NCBI RefSeq assembly: GCF_014646375.1
Contig: NZ_BMNI01000006.1
Location: 62,001 to 126,000 of the forward strand
DNA from: Nocardioides phosphati
Lineage (GTDB): Bacteria > Actinomycetota > Actinomycetes > Propionibacteriales > Nocardioidaceae
Direction of reading: 5' to 3'
DNA length: 64,000 nt
Shown here: piece after piece, positions 1 through 9,946 of the stretch
How positions within the stretch are numbered: position 1 is the stretch's first letter
Layout: the number at the start of each line of letters is the position of its first letter
Translations under genes and position numbers: made by a program
The notes under the pieces: model-generated
The model's database searches: none
Told to the model about the DNA's origin: nothing
What the model saw: the letters and a program-made list of their open reading frames with translations, nothing else

Positions 1-1037
1 TCTCCGGCTGTGGCTTCACCGCCGGCGACCTGGCCCGTGCGAACAACAGCCGCGGTGACGGTTACCTCGTCTCGCTGGCCGTCCCCGACGCGCTCAACCT
101 CCCGGATGGCTCGCCGGTCCGCATCGGTGGCGTCCCGGTCGGCAAGGTCGACACCGTCAAGGCCAAGAACTACGAGGCCATCGTGACGCTGAAGATCGAC
201 AACGACACCAAGCTGACCGACCAGGCGAAGGTCCGGCTGCGCTACACCACCGCCCTCGGCGAGATGTACGTGCAGGTCGAGCCCTCGGCCTCGGGCAACC
301 CGCTGCACGGTGGCGAGATGCTGCCGCGCAGCCAGTCCGAGACCGCGCCGTCGGTCGAGGACGCGCTCGCCTCGGCGTCGCTCCTCATCAACGGCGGTGG
401 CCTCGGGTCGATCCAGACGATCGTCCACGAGCTCAACAAGGCGGTCGACGGCCGCGTGCCGACGACCCACGCCCTGATCGCCAAGCTCGACACCTTCATG
501 CAGACGGTGACCGGCAGCCAGCGCCAGATCGACCGGATCCTGTCCGCCCTTGCGTCGACGTCGAAGACGCTCAACGCCCGCCAGGAGACGATCAACCACG
601 CGCTGACCGACATCCGTCCGGCGGCCAAGACGCTGACCGAGAACACCCCCGGCCTCGTGGCACTCCTCAAGGAGGCCAACAAGCTGGGTGCGACGGCCAA
701 GCAGATCGTCGACGCCAACCGCGACGACATCGCGGTGATCGTCAAGGAGCTCGGCCCGGTGCTGCAGGAGGTCAACGCGAACAGCGACGCGATCCTCGGA
801 GCGCTCGACCAGATCCGCTCGGCTGCCCCGATCATCCGCAACGTGGCGCGCCCGAGCTACGCCAACCTCTACGCCCACATCCACATCGGTGCTGGCGCGC
901 TGCTCGGCGGGCTCGGCGGCGGCAGCCTCACGGGCGCGACCAGCGGCGGTACGTCGAGCGGCACGACGTCGCCGCTCACCGGCGTCACGAACCCGCTGTC
1001 GACCATCACCAATCCGCTGTCCGTCCTGGGGCTGTGA
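1..1037 (+). CDS. MCE-family lipoprotein, MceE-like (5' end missing)
   Basis: The reading frame is already open at the left edge, so the true start lies outside the window. The first visible residues are SGCGF, which looks like the end of a lipobox with Cys as the lipidated residue. An MlaD/MCE domain follows immediately, with a run containing NLPDGSPVRIGGVPVGKV, then a helical region predicted to form the long Mce needle segment, and a Gly/Ser/Thr-rich tail with two NPLS repeats. Mce proteins form envelope channels for lipid or sterol uptake together with YrbE permeases. The lipoprotein normally occupies the MceE place, directly before MceF, and that is the order here. The gap to the next start is 7 bp. 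Confidence 0.85.
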   Translation, partial: SGCGFTAGDLARANNSRGDGYLVSLAVPDALNLPDGSPVRIGGVPVGKVDTVKAKNYEAIVTLKIDNDTKLTDQAKVRLRYTTALGEMYVQVEPSASGNPLHGGEMLPRSQSETAPSVEDALASASLLINGGGLGSIQTIVHELNKAVDGRVPTTHALIAKLDTFMQTVTGSQRQIDRILSALASTSKTLNARQETINHALTDIRPAAKTLTENTPGLVALLKEANKLGATAKQIVDANRDDIAVIVKELGPVLQEVNANSDAILGALDQIRSAAPIIRNVARPSYANLYAHIHIGAGALLGGLGGGSLTGATSGGTSSGTTSPLTGVTNPLSTITNPLSVLGL

Positions 1038-1044
1038 GGCAATC

Positions 1045-2130
1045 ATGCTGAAGAAGTTCGACAAGCTGGTGCTCAGCTTCATCGCGCTGATCGCGGTGTT
1101 CGTCCTGCTGATGATCTACATGGTCACCGCGGTGCTGAAGCTCCCCCTCACCGGCAGCCCCGACCGGATCACGGTCCACATGGCGCAGACCGGTGGCCTC
1201 TTCGAGGGCTCGGCGGTCAACTACCGCGGCGTCCGCGTGGGCACCATCACCGACATCCGGGTCGGCAAGACCGGTCCCGACGCCACCGTGACCTTCAAGA
1301 ACGGCGCCAAGGTCCCCACGTCGGCCAAGGCCGAGGTCGTCAGCCTCTCGCCGATCGGTGAGCAGTTCCTGAACCTGATCCCGACCTCGACACAGGGGCC
1401 GTTCCTGAAGGACGGCGCGCAGATCAACGCCGCGGCCGTGAGCCTGCCGATCACGGTCGCCTCGGCGGCTGACAACCTCGACAAGTTCCTCGACGAGATC
1501 AACGACAAGGACGTCAAGATCCTGCTGCACGAGCTCAACGCAGCCGTGAGCGACAGCAGCGACGACCTCGACCACCTGCTGACCTCGAGCAACGAGCTGG
1601 TCTCGACGCTGGACGATGCCTGGCCGCGCACCGACGCGCTCCTCCACAACGGCCTCACGGTCAACCAGATCCTGGCCCGCCACCAGCAGGACCTCGTGAG
1701 CTTCTCGGCGTCCGCCAAGGAGCTCACCGCGTGGCTGGTGAAGTTCGACCCGACCTTCCAGCGGATCCTCAAGAACGCTCCCTCGGACCTCCGGACGGTC
1801 GGCCAGCTGATCGACGACCTCGGCCCGCTTCTGCCGGCGCTGCTGAAGAACCTCAACGCGACCACCAACATCCTGGCCGACCGTGACGCCAGCGTGCGTG
1901 CGCTCGCCCAGGTCACGCCGGGCGCGCTCGGCAAGGTGACCGCGTCGCTGCACGGTGGCTGGTGGTACCTCCGGGCGTTCCTCGACGGCGAGGCGATCTG
2001 CGACTACGGCGGCCCCAAGGCCAACCCGTCGGTCATCGACCCGAACCCGGTCAACCGCAACGGTCACTGCGGGTCGAGCCCGGCCCGCTGGCGCGGCGCC
2101 AACCACGCCCTGCCGCCGATCGACAAGTGA
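1045..2130 (+). CDS. MCE-family protein, MceF-like
   Basis: A 361-residue protein with one N-terminal membrane segment (about residues 8-31) followed by an MCE domain (about 38-115, including GGLFEGSAVNYRGVRVG and the LSPIGEQFLNL strand). A helical stretch and a short Cys-containing C-terminus (ICDYGG, GHCGSS) follow. It is likely the last substrate-binding subunit of an Mce lipid importer anchored in the cytoplasmic membrane. It lies 7 bp after the MceE-like gene and is followed at once by a strong hairpin, so it is the last gene of the mce operon. ATG 1045 is chosen because it places the membrane helix at the N-terminus. An in-frame extension upstream overlaps the previous gene and has no Mce similarity. 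Confidence 0.85.
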   Translation: MLKKFDKLVLSFIALIAVFVLLMIYMVTAVLKLPLTGSPDRITVHMAQTGGLFEGSAVNYRGVRVGTITDIRVGKTGPDATVTFKNGAKVPTSAKAEVVSLSPIGEQFLNLIPTSTQGPFLKDGAQINAAAVSLPITVASAADNLDKFLDEINDKDVKILLHELNAAVSDSSDDLDHLLTSSNELVSTLDDAWPRTDALLHNGLTVNQILARHQQDLVSFSASAKELTAWLVKFDPTFQRILKNAPSDLRTVGQLIDDLGPLLPALLKNLNATTNILADRDASVRALAQVTPGALGKVTASLHGGWWYLRAFLDGEAICDYGGPKANPSVIDPNPVNRNGHCGSSPARWRGANHALPPIDK

Positions 2131-2147
2131 TCGGCAGCTGAGCACAC

Positions 2148-2183
2148 CGGAAGCCCGGTCCCCGTCAGGGGGCCGGGCTTCCG
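2148..2183 (+). terminator. hairpin terminator of the mce operon
   Basis: The arm CGGAAGCCCGG (from 2148) pairs perfectly with CCGGGCTTCCG (to 2183) around a short loop. It starts 18 bp after the MceF-like stop codon. There is no clear T tract, as is common in high-GC actinobacteria. Confidence 0.75.
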
Positions 2184-2345
2184 TCATCTGCAGGCGGGCA
2201 GGCCCGGTCGTTGACCAGAGCGAGCGTCGGCGAGCGGCGGGAACCAGGAAGGCCTGTGCACCGGCGCCGGTCCGCTGCCGGCCGCGTCAGAGGCGGCCGG
2301 CGGACTCGCGCTGCAGGCCGACAGCGTCAGAGCAGGTCGGCGGCG

Positions 2346-3602
2346 TCAGAGCAGCGGACGGAGGGGGCCGAGGATCGCCTCGGTGAAGCGGCGGTAGATG
2401 TCGCGCGACTCCCACTCGTCCATCGTCAGCTCGGCGCAGTTGGTGAGGTCGTTCTCGAAGATCTGCTCCATGACCTGGGCCTGGTCGCGGTCGATGAACT
2501 CGACGTTGATCTCGTAGTTGCCCTGCATGCTGAGCCGGTCGACGTTCGCGGTGCCGATCGTGGACCAGCTGCCGTCGATGGTGGCGGTCTTGGCGTGGAC
2601 CATCGCGTCGCGGAAGCGGAAGATCCGGATGCCCGACTCGAGCATCGAGGCGAAGTAGCCGCGGGAGATCCAGTCGGCGACGATGTGGTTGGACTTGCGG
2701 GGGAGCAGCACGCGGACGTCGACGCCGCGCTGCGCAGCCTCGCGCAGGGTGTCGACGAAGTTGGCGTCCGGGATGAAGTAGGCGTGGGTGAGCCACACGC
2801 GGGTCGCGGCGCGGTTGATCGCCTCGAGGTACATCGACCGGATGGGGAAGCTCCACAGGGTCGGGATGTTGCGGTGGAAGCGGACGCGGGAGTCCCACAC
2901 CGAGGTGGTCTCGAGCAGGAGCGGACGCTCGTTGGCGCGGAAGCGGCGCTTGCGGTGGAGGTTCCAGAAGTCGGCGAAGGCGCGCTGCAGGTCCCACACG
3001 CCGGGGCCGGTGATCCGGCAGTGGGTGTCGCGCCACTCGGTGGCGTACGCCGAGCCGATGTTGTAGCCGCCCACGAAGCCGACCTCGTCGTCGACGACGA
3101 GGATCTTGCGGTGGTCGCGGCCGTAGTGGCGCAGGTCGAAGAAGCGGATGCCGGCGTTGTAGACCGGGAAGCGGAGCACCTTGATGTCGGGCGGGAACCG
3201 CTTGAACGTCGGGGGCACGACGAGGTTCGCGAATCCGTCGTAGATGACGTGGACGGCGACGCCGCGACGGGCGGCACGGACGAGGGCCTGCTTGAACTGC
3301 TGGCCGATCTCGTCGTCCTTCCAGATGTAGGTCTCGAAGAGGACCTGCCGCTCGGCGGACTCGATCGCGGCCAGCATGTCGTCGTACAGGTCCTGGCCGT
3401 AGGTGTACGTCGTGACCGTGCCCTCGCCGACCGTGACCTCCATCGGCGCGGTGACCGGGAACGGCTTCGGCTTCTTGTTGCGACGGCGGTAGGAGTCGAC
3501 CAGGGTCAGCGAGAACGCGACGACGAGCTGGACGCCCAGGATCGTCAGCAACGCCCTGCGTACGAAGCGTGTCGTGCGTTCGACAGCAGTGGCTCGGCTC
3601 AC
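2346..3602 (-). CDS. phospholipase D-family protein / cardiolipin synthase
   Basis: A 418-residue membrane-anchored phosphatidyltransferase-like enzyme. One hydrophobic helix (about residues 17-37) precedes two PLD domains, each with an HKD motif: HRKILVVDD with His near 164, and HAKTATIDG with His near 336, both followed by the expected Gly-Gly/Gly-Thr-Ala-Asn segment. Bacterial Cls enzymes join two phosphatidylglycerol molecules into cardiolipin. GTG 3602 is preferred over an upstream TTG because a TAGATT hexamer sits 7 bp before it, a leaderless arrangement. The gene diverges from uvrB with only 43 bp between start codons. A phospholipase or nuclease role cannot be excluded from sequence alone. 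Confidence 0.8.
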   Translation of the reverse strand: MSRATAVERTTRFVRRALLTILGVQLVVAFSLTLVDSYRRRNKKPKPFPVTAPMEVTVGEGTVTTYTYGQDLYDDMLAAIESAERQVLFETYIWKDDEIGQQFKQALVRAARRGVAVHVIYDGFANLVVPPTFKRFPPDIKVLRFPVYNAGIRFFDLRHYGRDHRKILVVDDEVGFVGGYNIGSAYATEWRDTHCRITGPGVWDLQRAFADFWNLHRKRRFRANERPLLLETTSVWDSRVRFHRNIPTLWSFPIRSMYLEAINRAATRVWLTHAYFIPDANFVDTLREAAQRGVDVRVLLPRKSNHIVADWISRGYFASMLESGIRIFRFRDAMVHAKTATIDGSWSTIGTANVDRLSMQGNYEINVEFIDRDQAQVMEQIFENDLTNCAELTMDEWESRDIYRRFTEAILGPLRPLL

Positions 3603-3646
3603 GTGGGCCAATCTAGCTGTCAGTGGTCGCAACTACGCTGGCGGCA
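3600..3646. promoter_or_regulatory. divergent leaderless promoter pair, cls-like / uvrB
   Basis: On the plus strand, TACGCT (3634-3639) stands 6 bp before the uvrB ATG. On the minus strand, TAGATT stands 7 bp before the GTG at 3602. Neither gene has a purine-rich ribosome site, so both mRNAs probably begin at or next to the start codon. No LexA box is visible here, unlike at uvrA. Confidence 0.55.
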
Positions 3647-5742
3647 TGCGACCAGTGACTGATCTGGAGCGGCGCGTCGCGCCGTTCCGCGTGATCTCCG
3701 ACTACGAGCCGTCCGGCGACCAGCCCGCGGCGATCGCCGAGATCAGCAAGCGCCTCGACGCCGGCGTGCAGGACGTCGTTCTCCTCGGTGCCACCGGCAC
3801 GGGCAAGACGGCGACGGTCGCGTGGGTCGCGGAGCAGGTGCAGCGGCCGATGCTGGTGCTCCAGCCCAACAAGACGCTGGCCGCGCAGTTCGCCAACGAG
3901 CTGCGCCACCTCTTCCCCGACAACGCGGTGGAGTACTTCGTCAGCTACTACGACTACTACCAGCCCGAGGCCTACGTGCCGCAGACGGACACCTACATCG
4001 AGAAGGACTCCTCGATCAACGAGGAGGTCGAGCGGCTGCGCCACTCGGCGACCAACTCGCTGCTGACCCGGCGCGACGTCATCGTGGTGTCGACGGTGTC
4101 CTGCATCTACGGCCTCGGCACCCCGCAGGAGTACGTCGACCGCATGCTCCGGCTGAAGGTCGGCCAGGAGCACGACCGCGACCTGCTGCTGCGCCGTCTG
4201 GTCGACAACCAGTACACGCGCAACGACATGGCCTTCACCCGCGGCACGTTCCGGGTCCGCGGCGACACGCTCGAGGTCGTCCCGGTCTACGAGGAGCTCG
4301 CGATCCGCATCGAGTTCTTCGGCGACGAGATCGAGCGGCTGATGACGCTCCACCCGGTGACCGGCGAGGTGGTCACCGAGGACGAGGAGCTCCACATCTT
4401 CCCGGCGACCCACTACGTCGCCGGACCCGAGCGCATGGAGCGCGCGATCAGCGGCATCGAGCACGAGCTGGAGGACCAGCTCGAGACGTTCAAGCGCCAG
4501 GGCAAGCTGCTCGAGGCGCAGCGCCTGCAGATGCGCACGACGTACGACATCGAGATGATGCGGCAGGTCGGCTCGTGCTCCGGCATCGAGAACTACTCGA
4601 TGCACATGGATGGCCGCCTGCCCGGCAGTGCGCCCAACACGTTGCTCGACTACTTCCCCGAGGACTTCGTGCTCGTCATCGACGAGTCGCACGTCGCGGT
4701 CCCGCAGGTCGGCGGCATGTACGAAGGCGACATGTCGCGCAAGCGCAACCTCGTCGACCACGGCTTCCGGCTTCCCAGCGCGATGGACAACCGTCCGCTC
4801 AGGTGGGAGGAGTTCGTCGAGCGCATCGGCCAGACCGTCTACCTCTCGGCGACGCCGGGCAACTACGAGCTCGACAAGGTCCAGGGCGACGTCGTCGAGC
4901 AGATCATCCGCCCGACGGGCCTGGTCGACCCCGAGGTCATCGTGAAGCCCACGAAGGGCCAGATCGACGACCTGATCCACGAGATCCGTGAGCGCACGGC
5001 GAAGAACGAGCGGGTCCTGGTCACGACCCTCACCAAGAAGATGTCGGAGGACCTCACCGACTACCTCCTCGACGCCGGCATCCGCACGCGCTGGCTGCAC
5101 TCCGAGGTCGACACCCTCAAGCGCATCGAGCTGCTGCGCGACCTCCGGCTGGGGGAGTACGACGTGCTCGTCGGCATCAACCTGCTCCGCGAGGGCCTGG
5201 ACCTTCCCGAGGTGTCGCTGGTGGCGATCCTCGACGCCGACAAGGAGGGCTTCCTCCGCTCCGACAAGTCGCTGATCCAGACGATCGGCCGTGCGGCGCG
5301 CAACGTGTCGGGCCAGGTCCACATGTACGCCGACAAGGTCACGCCGTCCATGGAGAAGGCGATCGAGGAGACCAACCGTCGCCGGGCGATCCAGGTCGCC
5401 TACAACGAGGAGCGCGGCATCGACCCGCAGCCCCTGCGGAAGAAGATCGCCGACATCACCGAGATGCTGGCCCGCGAGGCGGAGTCGACCGACGAGCTCC
5501 TCGCCGACTGGCAGAAGGCGGACCACAAGAAGTCGCCGACCCCGAAGCTCTCGAAGCTCCACGCGGTCGCGCCCGACACCGCCGGCCTGCCGACGAGTGA
5601 CCTGGCGCAGCTGGTGCAGGAGCTGACCGACCAGATGAAGGCCGCGGCCGCCGAGCTGCAGTTCGAGCTCGCTGCGCGCCTTCGCGACGAGATCGGCGAC
5701 CTGAAGAAGGAGCTGCGGCAGATGATGGAAGCCACCAAGTGA
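3646..5742 (+). CDS. uvrB: UvrABC system protein B
   Basis: A 698-residue DNA-damage-verifying helicase of nucleotide excision repair. UvrA loads it onto lesions and it then recruits UvrC. Walker A GATGTGKT lies at about residues 48-55, followed by the beta-hairpin region ([13 protein letters not shown]), the helicase motifs DESH and SATPGNYE, and the motif VI region QTIGRAARN. The C-terminal UVR motif ([14 protein letters not shown]) that binds UvrC is present. Length matches the family. ATG 3646 gives the conserved N-terminus; upstream in-frame sequence overlaps the divergent promoter. The stop codon overlaps the start of the following reductase (GTGA). Confidence 0.97.
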   Translation: MRPVTDLERRVAPFRVISDYEPSGDQPAAIAEISKRLDAGVQDVVLLGATGTGKTATVAWVAEQVQRPMLVLQPNKTLAAQFANELRHLFPDNAVEYFVSYYDYYQPEAYVPQTDTYIEKDSSINEEVERLRHSATNSLLTRRDVIVVSTVSCIYGLGTPQEYVDRMLRLKVGQEHDRDLLLRRLVDNQYTRNDMAFTRGTFRVRGDTLEVVPVYEELAIRIEFFGDEIERLMTLHPVTGEVVTEDEELHIFPATHYVAGPERMERAISGIEHELEDQLETFKRQGKLLEAQRLQMRTTYDIEMMRQVGSCSGIENYSMHMDGRLPGSAPNTLLDYFPEDFVLVIDESHVAVPQVGGMYEGDMSRKRNLVDHGFRLPSAMDNRPLRWEEFVERIGQTVYLSATPGNYELDKVQGDVVEQIIRPTGLVDPEVIVKPTKGQIDDLIHEIRERTAKNERVLVTTLTKKMSEDLTDYLLDAGIRTRWLHSEVDTLKRIELLRDLRLGEYDVLVGINLLREGLDLPEVSLVAILDADKEGFLRSDKSLIQTIGRAARNVSGQVHMYADKVTPSMEKAIEETNRRRAIQVAYNEERGIDPQPLRKKIADITEMLAREAESTDELLADWQKADHKKSPTPKLSKLHAVAPDTAGLPTSDLAQLVQELTDQMKAAAAELQFELAARLRDEIGDLKKELRQMMEATK

Positions 5743-6725
5743 CCTCCCGCCCGCACCACCACGACGTCGACCTGCTCGTGGTCGGTGCGGGCCCGGCCGG
5801 CCTCTTCGCGACCTACTACGCCGGGTTCCGCGGGCTCTCGGTCGCGCTGGCCGACGCGCTGCCCGAGCTCGGCGGGCAGATCACCGCGATGTACCCCCAC
5901 AAGCCGATCCGCGACGTCGCCGGCTTCCCCGACATCAGCGGCACCGACCTCGTCGCGGGCCTGGTGCGGCAGGCCGCGACCGCCCATCCGGCGTACCTGC
6001 TGGGGCGGGTGGCGACGACCCTCGAGGCGCGCGACGACGGCGTCGACGTGTCCTTCGACGACGGCACCACGGTGTCGGCGGGTGCGCTGCTGCTGACGAC
6101 CGGCATCGGCCGGTTCCGCCCGCGCCCGTTGCCGGCCGCGGGGGAGGAGTGGACCGGCCGCGGCGTCGACCACTTCATCACCGAGGCCACGCCGTACGCC
6201 GGGGTCGACGTGCTCGTCGTCGGCGGCGGTGACAGCGCACTCGACTGGTCGCTCCACCTGGCGCCCGTGGCGCGCTCAGTGACGCTGGCCCACCGGCGCG
6301 ACGCCTTCCGGGCGCACGCGGGGCTGGTGGCGGAGGCACGGGCCGCCGGTGTCGAGATCCTCACGCAGGCCCAGGTCGCCGCGGTGCGCGGCAACGGGCA
6401 CGTCGAGGAGGTCGACCTCGACGTCGCGGGCGAGACGCGCACGCTCGCGGTGCAGCGGATCGTGGCAGCGCTGGGCTTCGTGGCCGATCCCGGTCCGCTG
6501 GAGCGGTGGGGCCTCGCGCTCGACCAGCACCACGTCGTCGTCGACAGCGCGATGCGCACCAACCTGCCGCGTGTCTTCGCGGCGGGCGACATCACGTCGT
6601 ACGCCGGGAAGGTGCGGCTGATCGCGGTCGGGTTCGGCGAGGCGGCGACCGCGGTCAACAACGCGGCGGTCGCGATCGACCCTGCCGCGCACCTCTTCCC
6701 GGGGCACTCGACCGACGCGAGCTGA
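5739..6725 (+). CDS. ferredoxin/flavodoxin-NADP+ reductase, thioredoxin-reductase-like type
   Basis: A 328-residue FAD/NAD(P)H enzyme. It has an N-terminal FAD-binding GAGPAG (about residues 16-21), a second nucleotide-binding [11 protein letters not shown] (about 160-170), and the C-terminal FAD motif FAAGDIT. The CxxC of true thioredoxin reductases is missing, and the [21 protein letters not shown] segment matches YumC-type ferredoxin-NADP reductases. It probably moves electrons between NADPH and ferredoxin or flavodoxin in the cytoplasm. The GTG start overlaps the uvrB stop, so it is translationally coupled to uvrB. A functional link to repair is not obvious. Confidence 0.82.
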   Translation: MTSRPHHHDVDLLVVGAGPAGLFATYYAGFRGLSVALADALPELGGQITAMYPHKPIRDVAGFPDISGTDLVAGLVRQAATAHPAYLLGRVATTLEARDDGVDVSFDDGTTVSAGALLLTTGIGRFRPRPLPAAGEEWTGRGVDHFITEATPYAGVDVLVVGGGDSALDWSLHLAPVARSVTLAHRRDAFRAHAGLVAEARAAGVEILTQAQVAAVRGNGHVEEVDLDVAGETRTLAVQRIVAALGFVADPGPLERWGLALDQHHVVVDSAMRTNLPRVFAAGDITSYAGKVRLIAVGFGEAATAVNNAAVAIDPAAHLFPGHSTDAS

Positions 6726-6759
6726 GGCATGTGCGGGGCGTCACGTCGGGTCAGGGGAC

Positions 6760-6799
6760 GGTACATGGTGTACCCGTCGTTTCCTTTCCCGACTAGGCT
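6760..6799 (+). promoter_or_regulatory. promoter with palindromic operator for the GT/MT/toroid operon
   Basis: GGTACA-TGG-TGTACC (6760-6774) is a perfect 6-bp inverted repeat. It overlaps the position expected for the -35 element of a promoter whose -10 is TAGGCT (6794-6799). The transcript would start near 6806 and carry a ribosome site GAGGAAGG (6833-6840) before the ATG at 6847. A repressor site is inferred. Confidence 0.5.
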
Positions 6800-6846
6800 G
6801 ACCCCTCGCGCCGTCACGGCGTGAGTGTCGGAGAGGAAGGTGCGGC

Positions 6847-8094
6847 ATGCGCATCGCACTGCTGTCGTATCGCAGCAAGCCCCACTGTGGTGGGCAGGGC
6901 ATCTACGTCCGGCACCTGAGCCGTGAGCTCGTCGCACTCGGCCACGAGGTCGAGGTCTTCTCGGGGCAGCCCTACCCCGAGCTCGACGAGGGCGTGACGC
7001 TGACCAAGGTCCCGAGCCTGGACCTCTACCGGGAGCCCGACCCCTTCCGGATCCCGAAGCTGCGGGAGTTCCGCGACCTGGTCGACGTGCAGGAGTTCGC
7101 GATCATGTGCACGGCCGGCTTCCCCGAGCCGCGCACGTTCGGCAAGCGCGTCATGAAGCTGCTCCGCGAGCGCCGCGACGACTTCGACGTCGTCCTCGAC
7201 AACCAGGTGCTCAGCGATGCCCTGATCGAGGTGGAGGAGCTCGGCCTGCCGATGGTCACCGCGATCCACCACCCGATCACGTTCGACCGCCGGATCGACC
7301 TCGCCGCCGCCAAGGGGATCCGGCGCAAGCTCAGTCTCCGCCGGTGGTACGGCTTCCTCGGCATGCAGGGCAAGGCCGCGCGCGCCGCCCGCAAGGTGAT
7401 CACGGTGTCGGAGTCGTCGTACGCCGACATCGTCAAGGACTTCGGCGTGGACCCCGCGAAGATCGAGGTCATCCACCTCGGTGCGGACCAGGAGTTCCAG
7501 CCGCCCAAGGTCGCCCGGGTGCCCGGCCGGCTCCTCGCCATGGCCAGCGCCGACTCGCCGCTCAAGGGCATCGACGTGCTGCTCGAGGCCTTCGCCAAGC
7601 TGCGCACCGAGCGCGACCTCCACCTCATCCTCGTCTCGAAGCCGCAGGCCGGTGGCCCGACGGAGAAGCTGATCGCCGAGCTCGGCATCGGTGACCACGT
7701 GGAGTTCCGCAGCGGCCTGGCCCAGACCGAGCTCGTCGAGCTGATGGGCTCGGCAGAGCTGGCCTGCGTGCCCTCGCGCTACGAGGGCTTCTCGCTGCCG
7801 ACCGTCGAGCTGATGGCCTGCGAGACCCCGCTCGTCGTCAGCCGCGCCGGCTCGATCCCCGAGGTCGTCGGCCCCGACGGCCTCTGCGCCGACCTCGTCC
7901 CCCCGGGCGACGTCGAGGCGCTGCGCGACGCGATCGCCGCACTGCTCGACGACCCCGAGCGCCGAGCGCGCTACGGTGCCGCCGGCCGCAAGCGCGTCGA
8001 CGAGACCTTCAGCTGGCGGGCCGCCGCCACGCACACCGCCGAGGCCCTCGCCGGGGCGATCGAGCAGAAGAAGCAGGAGAACCACGGATGCTGA
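6847..8094 (+). CDS. GT4-family glycosyltransferase
   Basis: A 415-residue GT-B fold enzyme. The N-terminal acceptor domain has the glycine-rich GGQGIYVRHLSREL loop at about residues 15-28. The C-terminal donor domain has VITVSESS, VIHLGAD, the phosphate-binding PLKGIDVLLEAF, and the EX7E motif region PSRYEGFSLPTVELMACETP. It should transfer a sugar from a nucleotide or lipid donor to an unknown acceptor. It has its own promoter, with an unusually good Shine-Dalgarno site for this window. Its last codons overlap the next start (ATGCTGA), so the three genes from here to 9946 form one translation-coupled operon. The substrate cannot be read from sequence. Confidence 0.85.
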   Translation: MRIALLSYRSKPHCGGQGIYVRHLSRELVALGHEVEVFSGQPYPELDEGVTLTKVPSLDLYREPDPFRIPKLREFRDLVDVQEFAIMCTAGFPEPRTFGKRVMKLLRERRDDFDVVLDNQVLSDALIEVEELGLPMVTAIHHPITFDRRIDLAAAKGIRRKLSLRRWYGFLGMQGKAARAARKVITVSESSYADIVKDFGVDPAKIEVIHLGADQEFQPPKVARVPGRLLAMASADSPLKGIDVLLEAFAKLRTERDLHLILVSKPQAGGPTEKLIAELGIGDHVEFRSGLAQTELVELMGSAELACVPSRYEGFSLPTVELMACETPLVVSRAGSIPEVVGPDGLCADLVPPGDVEALRDAIAALLDDPERRARYGAAGRKRVDETFSWRAAATHTAEALAGAIEQKKQENHGC

Positions 8095-8849
8095 CCGTCG
8101 ACTTCGACCGCCTGGGCCTGAAGCCCGGCGACCGCGTCCTCGACATGGGTGCCGGCGCCGGCCGCCACTCCTTCGAGATCTACCGCCGCGGCGGCAACGT
8201 CATCGCCTTCGACCAGAACGCCGAGGAGCTCGACGAGGTCCGCAACCTCTTCGCTGCGATGAAGGAGGTCGGCGAGGCGCCGGCCGAGGCCGAGGCGGAC
8301 GTCAAGGAGGGCGACGCGCTGTCGCTGCCCTTCGCCGACGGCGAGTTCGACCGCGTGGTCTGCGCCGAGGTTCTCGAGCACATCCACCGCGACGTCGACG
8401 CGATCAAGGAGCTGATCCGCGTGCTCCGCCCGGGCGGCACGATGGCGATCACGGTGCCCCGCTGGCTGCCCGAGGTCATCAACTGGCGGCTCTCGGCCGA
8501 CTACCACAACGCCGAGGGCGGCCACATCCGGATCTACACCGACCACGAGCTGGTCGACAAGGTCACCAAGGGTGGCCGGATGAACGACGGCACCGACGGC
8601 GACGCGATGGTCTTCGAGGGCAAGGACTACGCCCACGGCCTCCACTCGCCGTACTGGTGGCTCAAGTGCGCGGTCGGCGTGGAGAACAACGACCACCCGC
8701 TCGTCAAGGCGTACCACCAGGTCCTCGTCTGGGACATCATGAAGACGAAGGGCTGGAGCACCCTGACCCGGGGCGCCGAGAAGGTGCTCAACCCGGTCAT
8801 CGGCAAGTCGATGGTGCTCTACTTCCGCAAGCCGGAAGCCACCGCGTGA
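8088..8849 (+). CDS. class I SAM-dependent methyltransferase
   Basis: A 253-residue Rossmann methyltransferase of the Methyltransf_11/25 type. Motif I VLDMGAGAGRH lies at about residues 17-27, followed by an acidic motif II region (VIAFDQN), motif III GDALSLPFADGEFD, and the post-motif VVCAEVLEHI. The C-terminal half (HIRIYT, HGLHSPYWW) is typical of small-molecule or glycan methyltransferases acting next to glycosyltransferases. The start overlaps the glycosyltransferase stop by 7 bp, and its own stop overlaps the following GTG. The context suggests it methylates a sugar or polyprenyl-linked product made by its neighbours, which is inference. Confidence 0.8.
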   Translation: MLTVDFDRLGLKPGDRVLDMGAGAGRHSFEIYRRGGNVIAFDQNAEELDEVRNLFAAMKEVGEAPAEAEADVKEGDALSLPFADGEFDRVVCAEVLEHIHRDVDAIKELIRVLRPGGTMAITVPRWLPEVINWRLSADYHNAEGGHIRIYTDHELVDKVTKGGRMNDGTDGDAMVFEGKDYAHGLHSPYWWLKCAVGVENNDHPLVKAYHQVLVWDIMKTKGWSTLTRGAEKVLNPVIGKSMVLYFRKPEATA

Positions 8850-9946
8850 CCAGCCAGATCCCGTACGTCGAGGGCGTGCTCTCCGCCGACGACGTGGCCG
8901 CGACGGCCGCGTCGATCGCGCGCATGCAGGAGCCCGACGGCGGCATCCCGTGGACGACGGGCGAGCACACCGACATCTGGAACCACGTCGAGGCCGCGAT
9001 GGCGCTCCTCGTCGGTGGCCAGGTCGAGGCGGCCGAGAAGGCTCTGCGGTGGGTCCCGACCCTTCAGCGCGCCGACGGCTCGTGGCCGATGAAGATCGTC
9101 GCCGGTGAGGTCGAGGACGACCGCGGCGAGGTCAACATGTCGGCGTACCTCGCGGTGGGGGTGTGGCACCACTGGCTGGTCCGTCGCGACCGGCGCTTCG
9201 TCGAGGAGCTGTGGCCGAGCGTGCGCGCGGGCCTGGACTTCGTCGTCTCGCTCCAGCAGGACTGGGGCGGCATCCAGTGGACGCCGCAGGACGACTTCTG
9301 CCTGCTGACCGGCTGCTCCTCGATCTACCAGTCGCTGCGCGCCGGTGTGGCGCTCGCCGACCTCCTCGACGAGCCGCAGCCCGAGTGGGAGCTCGCCGGT
9401 GGCCGCCTCGGCCACGCGATCCGGCAGCACCCCGACCGCTTCGCCGACAAGTCGAAGTACTCCATGGACTGGTACTACCCGGTGCTCGGCGGCGCGGTGC
9501 GGGGCCCGGCGGCGCACGACCTCCTGGCGACCCGCTGGGACGACTTCGTCGTGCCCGGCCTGGGCTGCCGCTGTGTCGACACCAACCCCTGGGTCACGGG
9601 TGCGGAGACCTGCGAGCTGGTGATGGCGCTGGACGCCACCGGCGACCACGAGCGCGCGCTCACCCTGCTGCAGGACATGCAGCACCTGCGCGCCGAGGAC
9701 GGCTCCTACTGGACCGGCTGGGTCTACGAGCTCGACGGCTACGCCAACGAGAACCCGAACGTCTACTGGCCCGTCGAGCACACCACATACACCGCCGCGG
9801 CGGTGCTGCTGGCGGTCGACGCGCTGGGGGAGCGGTTCGGGGCGAGCACGCCCGGGTCGGGGATCATGCGCGGCGAGACCCTCGCGGCCGACTTCCCGGA
9901 GATCGCGCTCGAGTGCGGCTGCACCGAGGTCAGCACACCCCGCTGA
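8846..9946 (+). CDS. (alpha/alpha) toroid protein, prenyltransferase/glucoamylase-like
   Basis: A 366-residue protein made of repeated helical hairpins with QEPDGGIPW, QRADGSWP and AEDGSYWTGW turns. These resemble the QW-type repeats of squalene-hopene cyclase/prenyltransferase toroids and the six-hairpin glycosidases. Conserved-looking polar and aromatic residues (DIWNHVEA, SMDWYYPVLGG, VDTNPWVTGAETCE, YWPVEHTTYTAAA) line what may be a barrel cavity. No signal peptide is seen, so it probably acts in the cytoplasm. GTG 8846 overlaps the methyltransferase stop. The 3' end overlaps the convergent secreted-protein gene by 17 bp. The exact reaction is unknown; it could be a hydrolase or lyase on the glycan, or a non-catalytic scaffold. 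Confidence 0.6.
   Translation: MTSQIPYVEGVLSADDVAATAASIARMQEPDGGIPWTTGEHTDIWNHVEAAMALLVGGQVEAAEKALRWVPTLQRADGSWPMKIVAGEVEDDRGEVNMSAYLAVGVWHHWLVRRDRRFVEELWPSVRAGLDFVVSLQQDWGGIQWTPQDDFCLLTGCSSIYQSLRAGVALADLLDEPQPEWELAGGRLGHAIRQHPDRFADKSKYSMDWYYPVLGGAVRGPAAHDLLATRWDDFVVPGLGCRCVDTNPWVTGAETCELVMALDATGDHERALTLLQDMQHLRAEDGSYWTGWVYELDGYANENPNVYWPVEHTTYTAAAVLLAVDALGERFGASTPGSGIMRGETLAADFPEIALECGCTEVSTPR

Noticed and set aside
2184-2345. Short GCGTCAGAG repeats between the mce terminator and the phospholipase gene
   Set aside because: The copies are few, short and irregularly spaced, and not beyond what G/C-rich non-coding DNA may show by chance.
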